From: an uncultured Bacteroidota bacterium
Lineage (GTDB): Bacteria > Bacteroidota > Bacteroidia > Chitinophagales > LD1
DNA length: 64,000 nt
NCBI GenBank assembly: GCA_937894725.1
Contig: CALAYL010000056.1
Coordinates: forward strand, 1 to 64,000
Direction: 5' to 3'
Part shown: positions 26,996-36,616 of the stretch, in pieces
How the letters are laid out: each line of letters opens with the position of its first letter
Position numbering within the stretch: the first letter of the stretch is position 1
Made by a program: the position numbers and the translations under genes
Notes under the pieces: generated by a model
The model's database searches: none
What the model was told of the DNA's origin: nothing
Seen by the model: only the letters and a program-made list of their open reading frames with translations

Positions 26996-29047
26996 CTATT
27001 TTAGTTGTAACAAAGCTTCGTTCACTGTCTTAACTGGCAAACCGCAGGTTTTGTTCTCACATATATAAATCAAGGTTTCGTTCGCTTTTCTTTTGCTTTG
27101 CAAAAGCGGCAATTCACTGCTACTATTGCTACCCAAAAAAATAACATTCGGGAGATAATGTAGTGCAAACTCTTGTCGCAATTTTGTTGCATCTTTTCCC
27201 ACAATGGCTATTTCGGTAGGTGTTTTTATAAAAGACAATTCCAACCTTGCCCATCGACTATAAAACGAAGTATATTTGTGCGCCATAGATTGCATATTGA
27301 GCAGCATTTGCCGGCTTATCTTTTTGTAATTTGCATCATCATATAGTTCGCCTAGCTGAAACAAAACACTTGCCATTACCGCATTTGACGAAGGTATCAC
27401 ATTGTCAGATGTTTCGACTTTCCGGGCTATAAGTGGGTCGTCATTTATTGAGGTAAAATAAAATAAGCCATTCGCGGGGTTATAAAAATGCTGAATAGCA
27501 TAGTCACACAATTGCTTAGATTGAATTAGGTATTTTTCGTCAAATGTGGCTTCATACATGGCTTTGTAAGCATCGGCCATGAGAGCATAGTCTTCTAAAA
27601 ATCCATTGATTGCCGACTTCCCGTTTTTAAAAGTGCGCGTTACATTCCCATCTTTTTGGAAAGTATTTTTTTGATAAAAACTATCAATACCTTTCGCATC
27701 TTGGAGAATATTTTCATCTTGAAATACACTGTATGCTACTGCAAAACCTTTCATTAGTAGCGCGTTCCAACCTGTCAAAATCTTATCATCTAAGCCTGGC
27801 CTGATGCGCTTGGCTCGTTCATCGAACAGGAGTTTCATCCATTGCTGTTCACGGGCCGTTCCAAAGCCTTCTAGTTTTTTTCTAACTAAATGATTTGCAC
27901 CTTCAAAATTGCCATTTTCTGAAATATCAAATCGCTTTTCAAACTCTATAAAATCATTACCCAATAAGGTTTTCAGCGTTTTCTTTTCCCATACATAAAA
28001 CTTCCCCTCCTCCCCTTCGCTATCGGCATCAAGCGCAGCGTAGTAACCTCCACTTGCATCTTTCAATTCTCTTGCTATGAAAGCAATCGTGTTATACACC
28101 GCAGCTTTATATTCGGCTTTTTTAGTGTGCTGATAGGCCAACGAATACAGCTCTAACAACTGTGCATTATCGTACAGCATTTTTTCAAAATGCGGTATAT
28201 GCCACTTATCATCTACTGAATAGCGGGCAAATCCACCTCCTACATGATCATAGATACCACCCTCGAGCATTTTGTCGAGTGTGATCGTTACGGCATTTTC
28301 AGCAGCAGGATTTTTGCCTACTACCGAATAGGCTAACATAAAATCAAGATTGGCAGGCATCGGAAACTTAGGCGCACCCATGCGTCCACCGTATTCAAAA
28401 TCCCATTGAGTTTCATAGTTTTTCCAAATCTCTTTCCAAATTTCGGTTGAAAAATTAGCATCCTCCACTTTTGGAATAATATCCATTGCCTTTATACCCT
28501 TATGAATTTCATGTGCACGAGCATCCATTTCAGCGCGTTTAGTATCAAATTCATTTTGCAAAAAATTCAATACTTGCATCCACTGTCCTTTCTGAAAATA
28601 AGTGCCCGCATACACCGGGCGACCATCTGGCAAACAAATCGCATTGAGCGGCCAACCTCCACGCCCTGTAATCAATTGCACTGCATCCATATAAATCTGA
28701 TCTACATCGGGTCGCTCTTCTCTATCTACTTTGATAGACACAAAGTGCCTGTTCATCAAATCCGCTACCACACTATCTTCAAAGGATTCGTGTTCCATCA
28801 CATGACACCAATGGCAAGCCGAATAACCTATACTTACTATGACTAACTTATTTTCCTTTTTTGCCTTTTCCCATGCGGTATTTCCCCAAGGATACCAGTC
28901 CACCGGATTATGTGCATGTTGCAAAAGATAAGGACTTGATTCGTGTATGAGCTGGTTAGTGTGTGTTGGCATTTTAGTAGCAGATTGAGATTGACAAGCA
29001 GGCAAGCCGAATGTCAATAGTACAATAAAAAAAAGTGAGCGATACAT
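26996..29047 (-). CDS. Thioredoxin-domain lipoprotein, YyaL/DUF255 family
   Basis: This protein has 683 residues. A lipobox LPAC at the end of the signal peptide shows export and lipidation. The N-terminal thioredoxin-like DUF255 domain has SPYLLQHAHNPVDWYPWG and CHWCHVMEHESFED with the CxxC motif. The rest is an (alpha/alpha)6 barrel like N-acylglucosamine 2-epimerases (FPMPANLDFML, YDHVGGGFARYSVDDKWHIP, FEKMLYDNAQLLELY). The family is widespread (human SPATA20) but its reaction is not settled. Membrane anchoring is usual in this phylum, while other phyla have cytoplasmic forms. Confidence 0.9.
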   Translation of the reverse strand: MYRSLFFIVLLTFGLPACQSQSATKMPTHTNQLIHESSPYLLQHAHNPVDWYPWGNTAWEKAKKENKLVIVSIGYSACHWCHVMEHESFEDSVVADLMNRHFVSIKVDREERPDVDQIYMDAVQLITGRGGWPLNAICLPDGRPVYAGTYFQKGQWMQVLNFLQNEFDTKRAEMDARAHEIHKGIKAMDIIPKVEDANFSTEIWKEIWKNYETQWDFEYGGRMGAPKFPMPANLDFMLAYSVVGKNPAAENAVTITLDKMLEGGIYDHVGGGFARYSVDDKWHIPHFEKMLYDNAQLLELYSLAYQHTKKAEYKAAVYNTIAFIARELKDASGGYYAALDADSEGEEGKFYVWEKKTLKTLLGNDFIEFEKRFDISENGNFEGANHLVRKKLEGFGTAREQQWMKLLFDERAKRIRPGLDDKILTGWNALLMKGFAVAYSVFQDENILQDAKGIDSFYQKNTFQKDGNVTRTFKNGKSAINGFLEDYALMADAYKAMYEATFDEKYLIQSKQLCDYAIQHFYNPANGLFYFTSINDDPLIARKVETSDNVIPSSNAVMASVLFQLGELYDDANYKKISRQMLLNMQSMAHKYTSFYSRWARLELSFIKTPTEIAIVGKDATKLRQEFALHYLPNVIFLGSNSSSELPLLQSKRKANETLIYICENKTCGLPVKTVNEALLQLK

Positions 29048-29098
29048 TTGACTCTAACCTACCAAAAGAAGTAGGTACTTAGATACTTTTGATAAAAA

Positions 29099-30085
29099 TT
29101 AACGCCCAGCCAAACAAGCTAGCACACTATTTGTAAAAAAGAAAGTAAGATCAAAACCTGCTGCCAGTGCCTGTTGTGGAATGATACTCTCCTCCGACAT
29201 ACCCGGTATGGCATTGACTTCTAACATATAATACCCTCGCTCAGTGATGATATAATCTACCCTGCACATTCCTTTAAAACCTAGTTTCTCATATATCGCT
29301 ACAGAGGTTTGCTGTATAGCTTTAGTTGTCTCTTTATCCAAATCGGCAGGTGTTACTTCTTTCGATGCGCCTTCATATTTCGCTTTATAATCAAAAAATT
29401 CATTTTGAGTTAAAATCTCTGTAATGGGCAGTGCAATTACTCTTCCATCGAGTGTAAACACACCATTCGTAACTTCTCTCCCTTTCAAAAACTCCTCTAC
29501 GATCACTTCATCATCATACGCAAAAGCATTGTTGATAGCATCACTGAGATCAAGAGCAGTATTTACTTTCGATGCGCCATAGCTAGAACCATTTTTGTTT
29601 GGTTTTACAAAAACGGGGAAAGGCACTTTATCCATAATTTCTTTTTCAAAATCGAGTGTGTTTGCTGTTTTGAATCCTACTACTGAAGTAGCCGTTTTTA
29701 CACCTAGTTGTGCGAGATATTCTTTAGTTCTAGATTTATCAAAAGTAAGGGCTGCTTGTAGCACACCGCAACAATTGTAGGGAATTTTGAGCATATCAAA
29801 ATAGCCTTGTAGTTTGCCATCTTCGGCAGGAGTACCGTGTATAGCTATAAAAACTGCATCGAATTGTATTTTTGCCTCGGAGAGAGAAAGCGAAAAATCA
29901 TTTTTATCCATTTTACCGACTTTCTTTTCGCCTATCACATACCACCAATCGTTGCCCTCGATCACTATAAGATAGACCTCAAATAGATTTCTGTCGAGGT
30001 ACTTAAAAGCCACTTTTGCGCTTTTGATTGCTATACCTACTTCTGCGGCTTCTCCACCAGTGATTACGGCTACATTTTTTTTCAT
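29099..30085 (-). CDS. ddl: D-alanine--D-alanine ligase
   Basis: This 328-residue ATP-grasp enzyme makes the D-Ala-D-Ala dipeptide for peptidoglycan. Visible segments are VAVITGGEAAEVGIAIKSA, FIAIHGTPAEDGKLQGYFD, FPVFVKPNKNGSSYGASKV, EEFLKGREVTNGVF, GFKGMCRVDYII and the Mg/ATP site MLEVNAIPGMSEESIIPQQ. Length is normal. It stands alone, divergent from the acyl-CoA reductase gene across an 82-bp gap. Confidence 0.95.
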   Translation of the reverse strand: MKKNVAVITGGEAAEVGIAIKSAKVAFKYLDRNLFEVYLIVIEGNDWWYVIGEKKVGKMDKNDFSLSLSEAKIQFDAVFIAIHGTPAEDGKLQGYFDMLKIPYNCCGVLQAALTFDKSRTKEYLAQLGVKTATSVVGFKTANTLDFEKEIMDKVPFPVFVKPNKNGSSYGASKVNTALDLSDAINNAFAYDDEVIVEEFLKGREVTNGVFTLDGRVIALPITEILTQNEFFDYKAKYEGASKEVTPADLDKETTKAIQQTSVAIYEKLGFKGMCRVDYIITERGYYMLEVNAIPGMSEESIIPQQALAAGFDLTFFFTNSVLACLAGR

Positions 30086-30167
30086 ATTCTAAATTTGCAA
30101 TTTAAAATTACTGCTTTAATTTAGATACTAAAGTATCTTCGCAACTTCCGTTATAAACAGCCACTTT

Positions 30168-31205
30168 ATGAATACTACTTTATTAGACAAAATCACTCAT
30201 CTAACTGAGCTTGCTGTGCAGATCAAGACAGACGAGAAAATACAAACCGCCAAAGAGAGAGCAGAAGGTACAAATCCATTTTTTACAAAAGAATTTATCG
30301 ACAATGCAATAGCTGGTATATCGAACTGGTTGAATAAAGATAAACTCGATAAGTGGCTGTCAGATTATCCATTTCTAAACCAATCATATGCACAAAAAAA
30401 AATAGCCATAATTATGGCGGGCAATATACCGTTGGTGGGCTTTCATGACTTTCTTTGTCTCTATCTTACTGATCATTTTATTCAAATTAAAACATCTTCA
30501 AAAGATGATGTTTTATTTCGTTCAGTACTTGCTAAACTTTGTGAGCTAGATACTAACTTAAGCGCTCGTGTTTCTCTACTAGAAAGACTTACAGACTTTG
30601 ATGCAGTGATAGCCACAGGTTCTGACAACTCGTTTCGCTATTTTGAATATTACTTCAAAAACAAACCCTCTTTGCTTCGCAAAAACAGAAACTCAATTGC
30701 CATTCTGACTGGAGAAGAAACAGATGAAGAATTAGAAAAATTGGGCGATGATATTTTTCTATATTTTGGCTTAGGTTGTAGAAATGTATCGAAACTTTTT
30801 GTACAAAAAGACGTTGATGTAACGCGACTTTTTTCTCGTTTTGAGCTGTACAATTGGATGCATCACCACTCAAAATACATGAACAACTACGACTATCATC
30901 GTGCTATTTATTTATTAAATCGACAAGCGCATTTAGCAGATGAAAAAATCATGTTGATTGAAAATGAGAATATTAATTCTCCACTCTCTGTAGTGCATTT
31001 TGAACGTTTTGAAGATTGGACTAATTTAAACACAACAATAGATTCACAAAAGGATAACATACAATGTATTGTAGGGGGACAAACAGTAGCAAAACATATC
31101 CAATCAGCCAATATTACTCCATTCGGACAGTCGCAAAACCCTACATTATCTGACTTCGCTGACAATGTGAATACATTTATTTTTTTGGAAAGTCTAAATG
31201 AATGA
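30168..31205 (+). CDS. Acyl-CoA reductase, LuxC-like
   Basis: This 345-residue protein is a member of the aldehyde-dehydrogenase-fold LuxC family found in most Bacteroidota. The nucleotide-binding and catalytic parts are recognisable: IAIIMAGNIPLVGFHDFL, DAVIATGSDNSFRYFEYYF, RKNRNSIAILTGEE, and GLGCRNVSKLFV with the probable active Cys near residue 201. It reduces fatty acyl-CoA or acyl-enzyme to the aldehyde. The in vivo role outside luminous bacteria is unclear. Upstream (30123-30138) lies the palindrome AGATACTAAAGTATCT, partly overlapping a -7-like TATCTTCG. Confidence 0.87.
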   Translation: MNTTLLDKITHLTELAVQIKTDEKIQTAKERAEGTNPFFTKEFIDNAIAGISNWLNKDKLDKWLSDYPFLNQSYAQKKIAIIMAGNIPLVGFHDFLCLYLTDHFIQIKTSSKDDVLFRSVLAKLCELDTNLSARVSLLERLTDFDAVIATGSDNSFRYFEYYFKNKPSLLRKNRNSIAILTGEETDEELEKLGDDIFLYFGLGCRNVSKLFVQKDVDVTRLFSRFELYNWMHHHSKYMNNYDYHRAIYLLNRQAHLADEKIMLIENENINSPLSVVHFERFEDWTNLNTTIDSQKDNIQCIVGGQTVAKHIQSANITPFGQSQNPTLSDFADNVNTFIFLESLNE

Positions 31206-31235
31206 GTAACTTTAATGATAACAAATACTCTAAAT

Positions 31236-32903
31236 ATGAAAAAAACGCTACTGCTTTCACTTAGTTTTTCTACTATTTTTGCTTTTGGGCAAAATACTTA
31301 CGACATGGTATATACCATGCTCAATACAAAATGTACAAATGGGGCATGTCATACCAGCGGTAGTGGGAATAGCCTACTCTTCGATGGTACTAGCACTAAT
31401 GTGTACAATGCTATAGTGAATCAAACACCCGCCAATACTGCGGCTGCTGCAGCTGGAGATAAGTATGTGTATGTAAATCAACCTTACCAATCTTTTTTAC
31501 TCAAAAAATGTGGCAATTGGCTAGATACGGATTTGGCTCTAAAAAATAATGAAGGCAACGCCATGCAAACAAATGCAGGAAGCAATTTGACAGACAAAGA
31601 GGTAGAATACATGCGTCAATGGATTATGAATGGAGCGAAACAAACAGGTATTACAATAGATAGTGCCATGATAAATGCCTATTACAACAATCCAAGTCGA
31701 ACTCCATTTTTGCAGAAACCACCAGTACCGGTTAATGGAAAACAACTTCGTTTTGGCCCTGTATTTTTACCTGCTTCGGGCACTGCAAATACAGAACGCG
31801 AATTTTTGTTGAAACATCATATTAATTTCGGTACTGATGTAGAAGTAAATCAGATTGATGGATACATGAATACACAGTCGCACCACTTTTTATTGTTTAA
31901 ATTTCAAGACTCTGCAGCTGCAAAACAACAAGATGATGGTATAAGAATTGTGAGTTTGACTGGAGGTGTCACTTCATTTGATGGTGTCAAAGATTTGACA
32001 GGCGCATGGCAAGATGATGCAGACATTAGACTGCCTCAAGGCACCGCCCTGTTTTGGGATAAAAACACCTATCTAGATTTAAACTATCACGTCAAAAATT
32101 ACAACATTCCATCAGTGTTGCCGTGTGATTTCTATTTGAATTTCACCTACAAACCAAGACCTATCAACACCACTACGATAGAGATGAAATCAGCTTTAGT
32201 AAACAAGACAGCCTTGTTTCTTCAAGGAAACAAAGTATCGACCTCTTATCTTTCAGATCCAAGTAATGGCAAAAACGAAACTCGCCATGTATGGATGATG
32301 TCTTCGCATACACACAAATATGGAATTGGTTTTGTGATACACGAACAAGATGCATCAAAGCCAAATCAACTGGGTGATACACTATTAGACGGAAACTATA
32401 GTTACGAAACGGGCTTCAACAAAGGATACTACGATTGGGAGCATCCATCCGTAAAATATTTTGCACCTCAGCGTGCTGTTGATATGAAAACAAAAGGAAT
32501 CAAGGCAAAAACTGTTTATGATGTCACACAAGCAAATGCAGTAACATTTGGATTTACGACTGCTGATGAAATGCAACTTTACTATTACATGTACACTAAT
32601 GAATTGCCATTATCGCCTAATGCGATAGCGGAGTTGAAAGACAAAAACAAAGGAATAGGGTTATATCCAAACCCAACTTCTCATGCGACTACATTGGTCA
32701 TCGATGCAGATAAAAATGAAGAAGCTACTATAAGTGTATTTGACCTTCAAGGCAAACGTGTATATGGTTTTGTAGCCGATTTATCAAATGGAGAAAACAC
32801 CTACAAATTATCGAACGAAACGATGAAATTGAGTACAGGAATCTATGTAGTAAAAGTAAACACAGCTAGTATAATTAAAGAGACAAAACTGATTATTAAT
32901 TAG
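31236..32903 (+). CDS. T9SS-sorted copper monooxygenase-like protein with N-terminal heme-type motif
   Basis: About 555 residues from the ATG that opens the signal peptide (MKKTLLLSLSF; another ATG lies seven codons upstream). Near residue 33 a CTNGACH motif (CX4CH) resembles cytochrome c heme attachment sites. The middle resembles the type II copper, ascorbate-dependent monooxygenase core: SHHFLLF near 213, SSHTHKYG near 355 (the HxH copper ligands) and DEMQLYYYMY near 443 (the Met ligand). A type A T9SS sorting domain begins at LYPNPTS near 475. So it is likely a secreted redox enzyme. Its substrate is unknown. It overlaps the photolyase gene tail-to-tail by 8 bp. Confidence 0.8.
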   Translation: MKKTLLLSLSFSTIFAFGQNTYDMVYTMLNTKCTNGACHTSGSGNSLLFDGTSTNVYNAIVNQTPANTAAAAAGDKYVYVNQPYQSFLLKKCGNWLDTDLALKNNEGNAMQTNAGSNLTDKEVEYMRQWIMNGAKQTGITIDSAMINAYYNNPSRTPFLQKPPVPVNGKQLRFGPVFLPASGTANTEREFLLKHHINFGTDVEVNQIDGYMNTQSHHFLLFKFQDSAAAKQQDDGIRIVSLTGGVTSFDGVKDLTGAWQDDADIRLPQGTALFWDKNTYLDLNYHVKNYNIPSVLPCDFYLNFTYKPRPINTTTIEMKSALVNKTALFLQGNKVSTSYLSDPSNGKNETRHVWMMSSHTHKYGIGFVIHEQDASKPNQLGDTLLDGNYSYETGFNKGYYDWEHPSVKYFAPQRAVDMKTKGIKAKTVYDVTQANAVTFGFTTADEMQLYYYMYTNELPLSPNAIAELKDKNKGIGLYPNPTSHATTLVIDADKNEEATISVFDLQGKRVYGFVADLSNGENTYKLSNETMKLSTGIYVVKVNTASIIKETKLIIN

Positions 32904-34206
32904 GTTTAAGTACCGCTTGATAGCGTGCTAAACAACGCTTTCGAGCCATATCATGATCTACTATCGGTAAAGGATATTCATGGGTGCCAAATTCGGGCAC
33001 CCATTTTTTTATATACAAATTTTGAGGATCGAATTTAAGCTGTTGAGCCATTGGACTAAAAATACGGAAATATGGAGCCGCATCTGTACCACAGCCTGCT
33101 GCCCACTGCCATCCACCATTATTGGCAGCTAGATCAAAATCCAACAACTTAGCTGCAAAAAATGCCTCGCCCCATCGCCAATCTATTAGCAAATGTTTGG
33201 TCAAAAAACTAGCTACTAGCATCCGCACACGATTGTGCATAAAGCCAGTAGCATTGAGCTCTCGCATACCAGCATCAACCAGTGGATAGCCCGTTTTCCC
33301 CTCACACCAAGCATTGAAATGCACTTCGTTATTTTCCCATCGTATCCCATCATATGCAGGCCTAAAAGCTGATTTCTCGACATGTGGAAAATGAAACAAA
33401 ATCTGCTGATAAAAATCACGCCATATCAATTCGTTTACAAACGTTTGATTCTTGTCAAGTGAATACGCTAACAATTTACGAATAGAAAGTGTGCCAAATC
33501 GCAAATGCAAACCCAGACGTGAAGTGCCCAAGATTGACGGTATATCTCGTTGCTCAGTATATTTATTTATCACCTCTGCACTGACTACACGAGCGGGAAT
33601 TTCAATTTGAGTAGGTTCGAATCCAAGTTCGTTAAGCGTAGGAATTACAAACCTACTTGTCTTAAAAAAATGGCGAGCGTAATCTAAGATAGGATAGGAT
33701 TTATAATAAAACGGACTGAGCTTAGCCCGCCATTTTTTGCTATAGGGAGTAAATACAGTATATGGCAATCCATCCTCTTTAACCACTTCTGATTTTTCAA
33801 AAACCACATGATCTTTAAAGGTGTAAAATGGTATAGCATAGGTATCCAAAAGCTCACGAACACGATTATCACGAGCTATTGCATACGGCTCGAAATCATG
33901 ATTGGTAAAGACAGCAGCAATGTTGTATTCAGCTAAAATCGATTGCCAAACCTCCATAGGAGAGCCAATCCTCACCAACATACTCGTGTCAAATTCTGAT
34001 TGCAAAGTATCTGCAAGTGTATTTACCTCTTGATACAAAAAACTAACACGTGCATCCTCTTTGTCACTCAACTTTGATAAAATGTCAGAATCAAAAATAA
34101 AAAGAGGTAAAACATTTTGATACATTTTAAGTGCATGAAAAAGAGCAGCATTATCTTCTAATCGTAAATCTCTGCGCAGCCAACAAATTGCAATCGGTGT
34201 TTTCAT
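32896..34206 (-). CDS. phrB: Deoxyribodipyrimidine photolyase / cryptochrome family
   Basis: This 436-residue protein has the N-terminal Rossmann domain (ICWLRRDLRLEDNAALFHAL) for an antenna chromophore and the C-terminal FAD domain (GTSRLGLHLRFGTLSIRKL, ELIWRDFYQQILFHFP, RVRMLVASFLTKHLLIDWRWG, DLAANNGGWQWAAGCGTD, PYFRIFSPMAQ). The Trp-rich flavin site is intact. It most likely repairs cyclobutane pyrimidine dimers in light; a signalling cryptochrome role cannot be excluded. It lies in line with the pabC-like gene upstream (14-bp gap). Confidence 0.93.
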   Translation of the reverse strand: MKTPIAICWLRRDLRLEDNAALFHALKMYQNVLPLFIFDSDILSKLSDKEDARVSFLYQEVNTLADTLQSEFDTSMLVRIGSPMEVWQSILAEYNIAAVFTNHDFEPYAIARDNRVRELLDTYAIPFYTFKDHVVFEKSEVVKEDGLPYTVFTPYSKKWRAKLSPFYYKSYPILDYARHFFKTSRFVIPTLNELGFEPTQIEIPARVVSAEVINKYTEQRDIPSILGTSRLGLHLRFGTLSIRKLLAYSLDKNQTFVNELIWRDFYQQILFHFPHVEKSAFRPAYDGIRWENNEVHFNAWCEGKTGYPLVDAGMRELNATGFMHNRVRMLVASFLTKHLLIDWRWGEAFFAAKLLDFDLAANNGGWQWAAGCGTDAAPYFRIFSPMAQQLKFDPQNLYIKKWVPEFGTHEYPLPIVDHDMARKRCLARYQAVLKPN

Positions 34207-34220
34207 GCTTGCCTAACAAT

Positions 34221-35051
34221 TTAATCACACTTTTGTTGTATGATATATTGCTCTTTATGCTTTTCAAATATTTGTTGTAAACTCGAGATACCAGTTTGTT
34301 GAAACTCCTTGTCCGCAATAGATTTCACAGCAGCTAATCCTTTGAGCGAATTGGCAATAAACACGGCCTCAGCTTCAAGCAATTCAGCTAGTAAAATAGG
34401 TTGTTCGACTACATCAAATACTTCAAGTATTACAGCCCTTGCTACCCCTGCTACACAACCCTCAGTAAGCGGTGGCGTTATAATTTTTCCATTTTTCAAT
34501 ACAAAAATATTCGCATTTGAAGTTTCGCAAACATGACCCTTTTCATTTAAAATCAAACTATCTGAAAACACATTTTCATTGGCAAATTTGGCAGCTAAAA
34601 TATACAGTAAAGAATTGGATGACTTGAGATTAGAGAGTAGATTAATGGGCTTTTTGATAGTGTCAAAAACACCAAGCTGGAGGTTAAATTCTACACTAGC
34701 AAGGTATGTTTCTATCGTTGCAATCACACCAACTTTATTGCTATTAGAGAGATACGCACCTTCTCCTTTTCTATAAAATACGATTCGGACTCGAGCAGAT
34801 GAAAGTGCATTTCTCTTGATGAGCAGAGTCACAATTTCACAAAACTCATGAAACGACATCTCAAAATCCATCTGCAAAACTCTAGCAGTATGACATACTC
34901 TTTCATAATGTTTCCCTAACCACAACGCAACCGAACTTTCCACTAAAATAGTCTCAAAAAAACTATCGCCTACTCGCACAAAACGCTCGCTGAGTTGAAG
35001 TTGTGGGATGCCCTCATTCATCCATTCCCCATTATGATAAACGGTACTCAT
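34221..35051 (-). CDS. pabC: Class IV aminotransferase (aminodeoxychorismate lyase-like)
   Basis: This 276-residue PLP enzyme has the fold-type IV pattern: NGEWMNEGIPQLQLSERFVRVGDSFFETI-type N-terminus (here split by normal spacing), the probable Schiff-base Lys in LLSNLKSSNSLLYILAA, the Glu in GHVCETSNANIFVLKNGKI, and PPLTEGCVAGVARAVILE. In this phylum such genes usually encode 4-amino-4-deoxychorismate lyase for folate synthesis, but branched-chain and D-amino acid aminotransferases look alike, so the symbol is tentative. It overlaps the upstream membrane protein gene by 4 bp. Confidence 0.75.
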   Translation of the reverse strand: MSTVYHNGEWMNEGIPQLQLSERFVRVGDSFFETILVESSVALWLGKHYERVCHTARVLQMDFEMSFHEFCEIVTLLIKRNALSSARVRIVFYRKGEGAYLSNSNKVGVIATIETYLASVEFNLQLGVFDTIKKPINLLSNLKSSNSLLYILAAKFANENVFSDSLILNEKGHVCETSNANIFVLKNGKIITPPLTEGCVAGVARAVILEVFDVVEQPILLAELLEAEAVFIANSLKGLAAVKSIADKEFQQTGISSLQQIFEKHKEQYIIQQKCD

Positions 35052-36604
35052 TCGTTGATTTTATAAATCCAATAATCTTGATTTTTATCGACTAAACTTA
35101 ACAACGGATTAGCAAGCGAATGTTCTGAAAGAATATGGGTTATCTTTTCAGCTTTCCATTGGACTACCTCTTCAGAAGCAGCCTTTGCCAAAAATGCACT
35201 ATCTGCTGTCCAATGTTTCTCAAAGCCTATATGCGCATCTGTTGTATCCAATCCATATACCAACCCTACCCGCCTATACCATTCACCTACAAATGCCTTG
35301 TTGCGCACATTAGCTTTAAATTCAATGAAACTTGACCGCTCCGACCAATATTTAAACGAACTATTTGAAAAAGGTATCACAAAGACGGCATCCTTATTCG
35401 TACTATTTTTTGCCTTTATAGCGATATCTATATCAGTATATTGATAAGCCTTTACGCCTATTTGATAGTGCGTGCTAAATGGGCTTTTATCTATGAAAAT
35501 AAGTATAAAACAAACGAGAACTGTTGCAAAAGCAGCTGCATAAAACAAAGAATTTGGCAATCTAAAATCTAATTTGAATCGGCCTATCAAAGCTGCGAAA
35601 ACAGCCATAAAAACAAGTGCCTTGAGCCATTGTGTGAGTTTATACCATTGGAAATTTGCTATTAATATAATATGCCCATAATCAGTAGCAATAATGTATA
35701 ACAACAATATAGTAAGACTTATCAAAAAGAATAAAAACAAAGGCTCACTTTTCGTGTAGAACCACCCCATTCCAAACAACGCAATGGGAAAGAAAAAGAG
35801 CTTATTGAACAAAGGGAAAGTCGAAAAAATAAAGTGATGCGGATGCCGAAAAATAAATAAAATATCAAAAAGCGTTTTATCTGAAAGGGTTGACTTTACG
35901 TCAGTTTTAGCCAAAAACAACAACACCAGATAAATAAAAGCAGTACTTGCATAAATGGCCATGCAACTGAAAAAAGTTTTCCATTCAATCTTTTTTTGTA
36001 AAGCAAAAACAAACAACATTATCGATAAAACAATCATCACATCTAGCCCTTCGAGTACATGTATAAAAGTTGCGACCACCATTAAGAATGTCATCAATAC
36101 ATACCTTCTGTCCAGAAAAAACCCAATCGCCCAAGCTATGATGGCACAAGCCACATCGCCTGCTTGAATGGAGGATGTGTATAAATCTACATTGCCTAGT
36201 GCTTTGTCATTAAAAATCAAAATGGAGCAAAAAACAGGTATCCATGTTTGCCATTTTTGTGTAAAAAATCGCTGTCCTATTTTGTATAATCCTAACAGCA
36301 GAAAAACAGTATTGAGCAGATGTAAACAAAAAATAGCTAAAGGAAAAAAGCTTGAAAATGGACGCAATAAATTGGCAAAAACAGTGCGCTCGTTGGGCAG
36401 ACTAGCGTGCAATGATTGAATGAAAAAATCGTGAGGATAAAGTGATGGATCATTTAGAAAGAGGCTATACGGCAGCAATTCCACATGGTCGCCTGAACCA
36501 AAGGAATAACCATATCGAAGTATCAATAGCGACCATATAGCGAGTGCTATAAAGATATTTACAAGAGAGAAAACAGTATTTCTATCTGATATATGAGACT
36601 TCAA
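35048..36604 (-). CDS. Polytopic membrane protein, function unknown
   Basis: This 518-residue protein has about ten or more hydrophobic helices over residues 10-370 (IFIALAIWSLLILRYGY, FLMVVATFIHVLEGLDVMIVL, AIYASTAFIYLVLLFLA), then a soluble C-terminal part with DAVFVIPFSNSSFKYWSERS and GEWYRRVGLVYGLDTTDAHIG. The layout recalls glycosyltransferase-C-like or DUF6798-type bacterial membrane proteins, which have a similar C-terminal segment, but I see no catalytic motif that decides it. It starts the operon with the pabC-like gene and photolyase. Confidence 0.7.
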   Translation of the reverse strand: MKSHISDRNTVFSLVNIFIALAIWSLLILRYGYSFGSGDHVELLPYSLFLNDPSLYPHDFFIQSLHASLPNERTVFANLLRPFSSFFPLAIFCLHLLNTVFLLLGLYKIGQRFFTQKWQTWIPVFCSILIFNDKALGNVDLYTSSIQAGDVACAIIAWAIGFFLDRRYVLMTFLMVVATFIHVLEGLDVMIVLSIMLFVFALQKKIEWKTFFSCMAIYASTAFIYLVLLFLAKTDVKSTLSDKTLFDILFIFRHPHHFIFSTFPLFNKLFFFPIALFGMGWFYTKSEPLFLFFLISLTILLLYIIATDYGHIILIANFQWYKLTQWLKALVFMAVFAALIGRFKLDFRLPNSLFYAAAFATVLVCFILIFIDKSPFSTHYQIGVKAYQYTDIDIAIKAKNSTNKDAVFVIPFSNSSFKYWSERSSFIEFKANVRNKAFVGEWYRRVGLVYGLDTTDAHIGFEKHWTADSAFLAKAASEEVVQWKAEKITHILSEHSLANPLLSLVDKNQDYWIYKINE

Positions 36605-36616
36605 AATGCTAAACTT

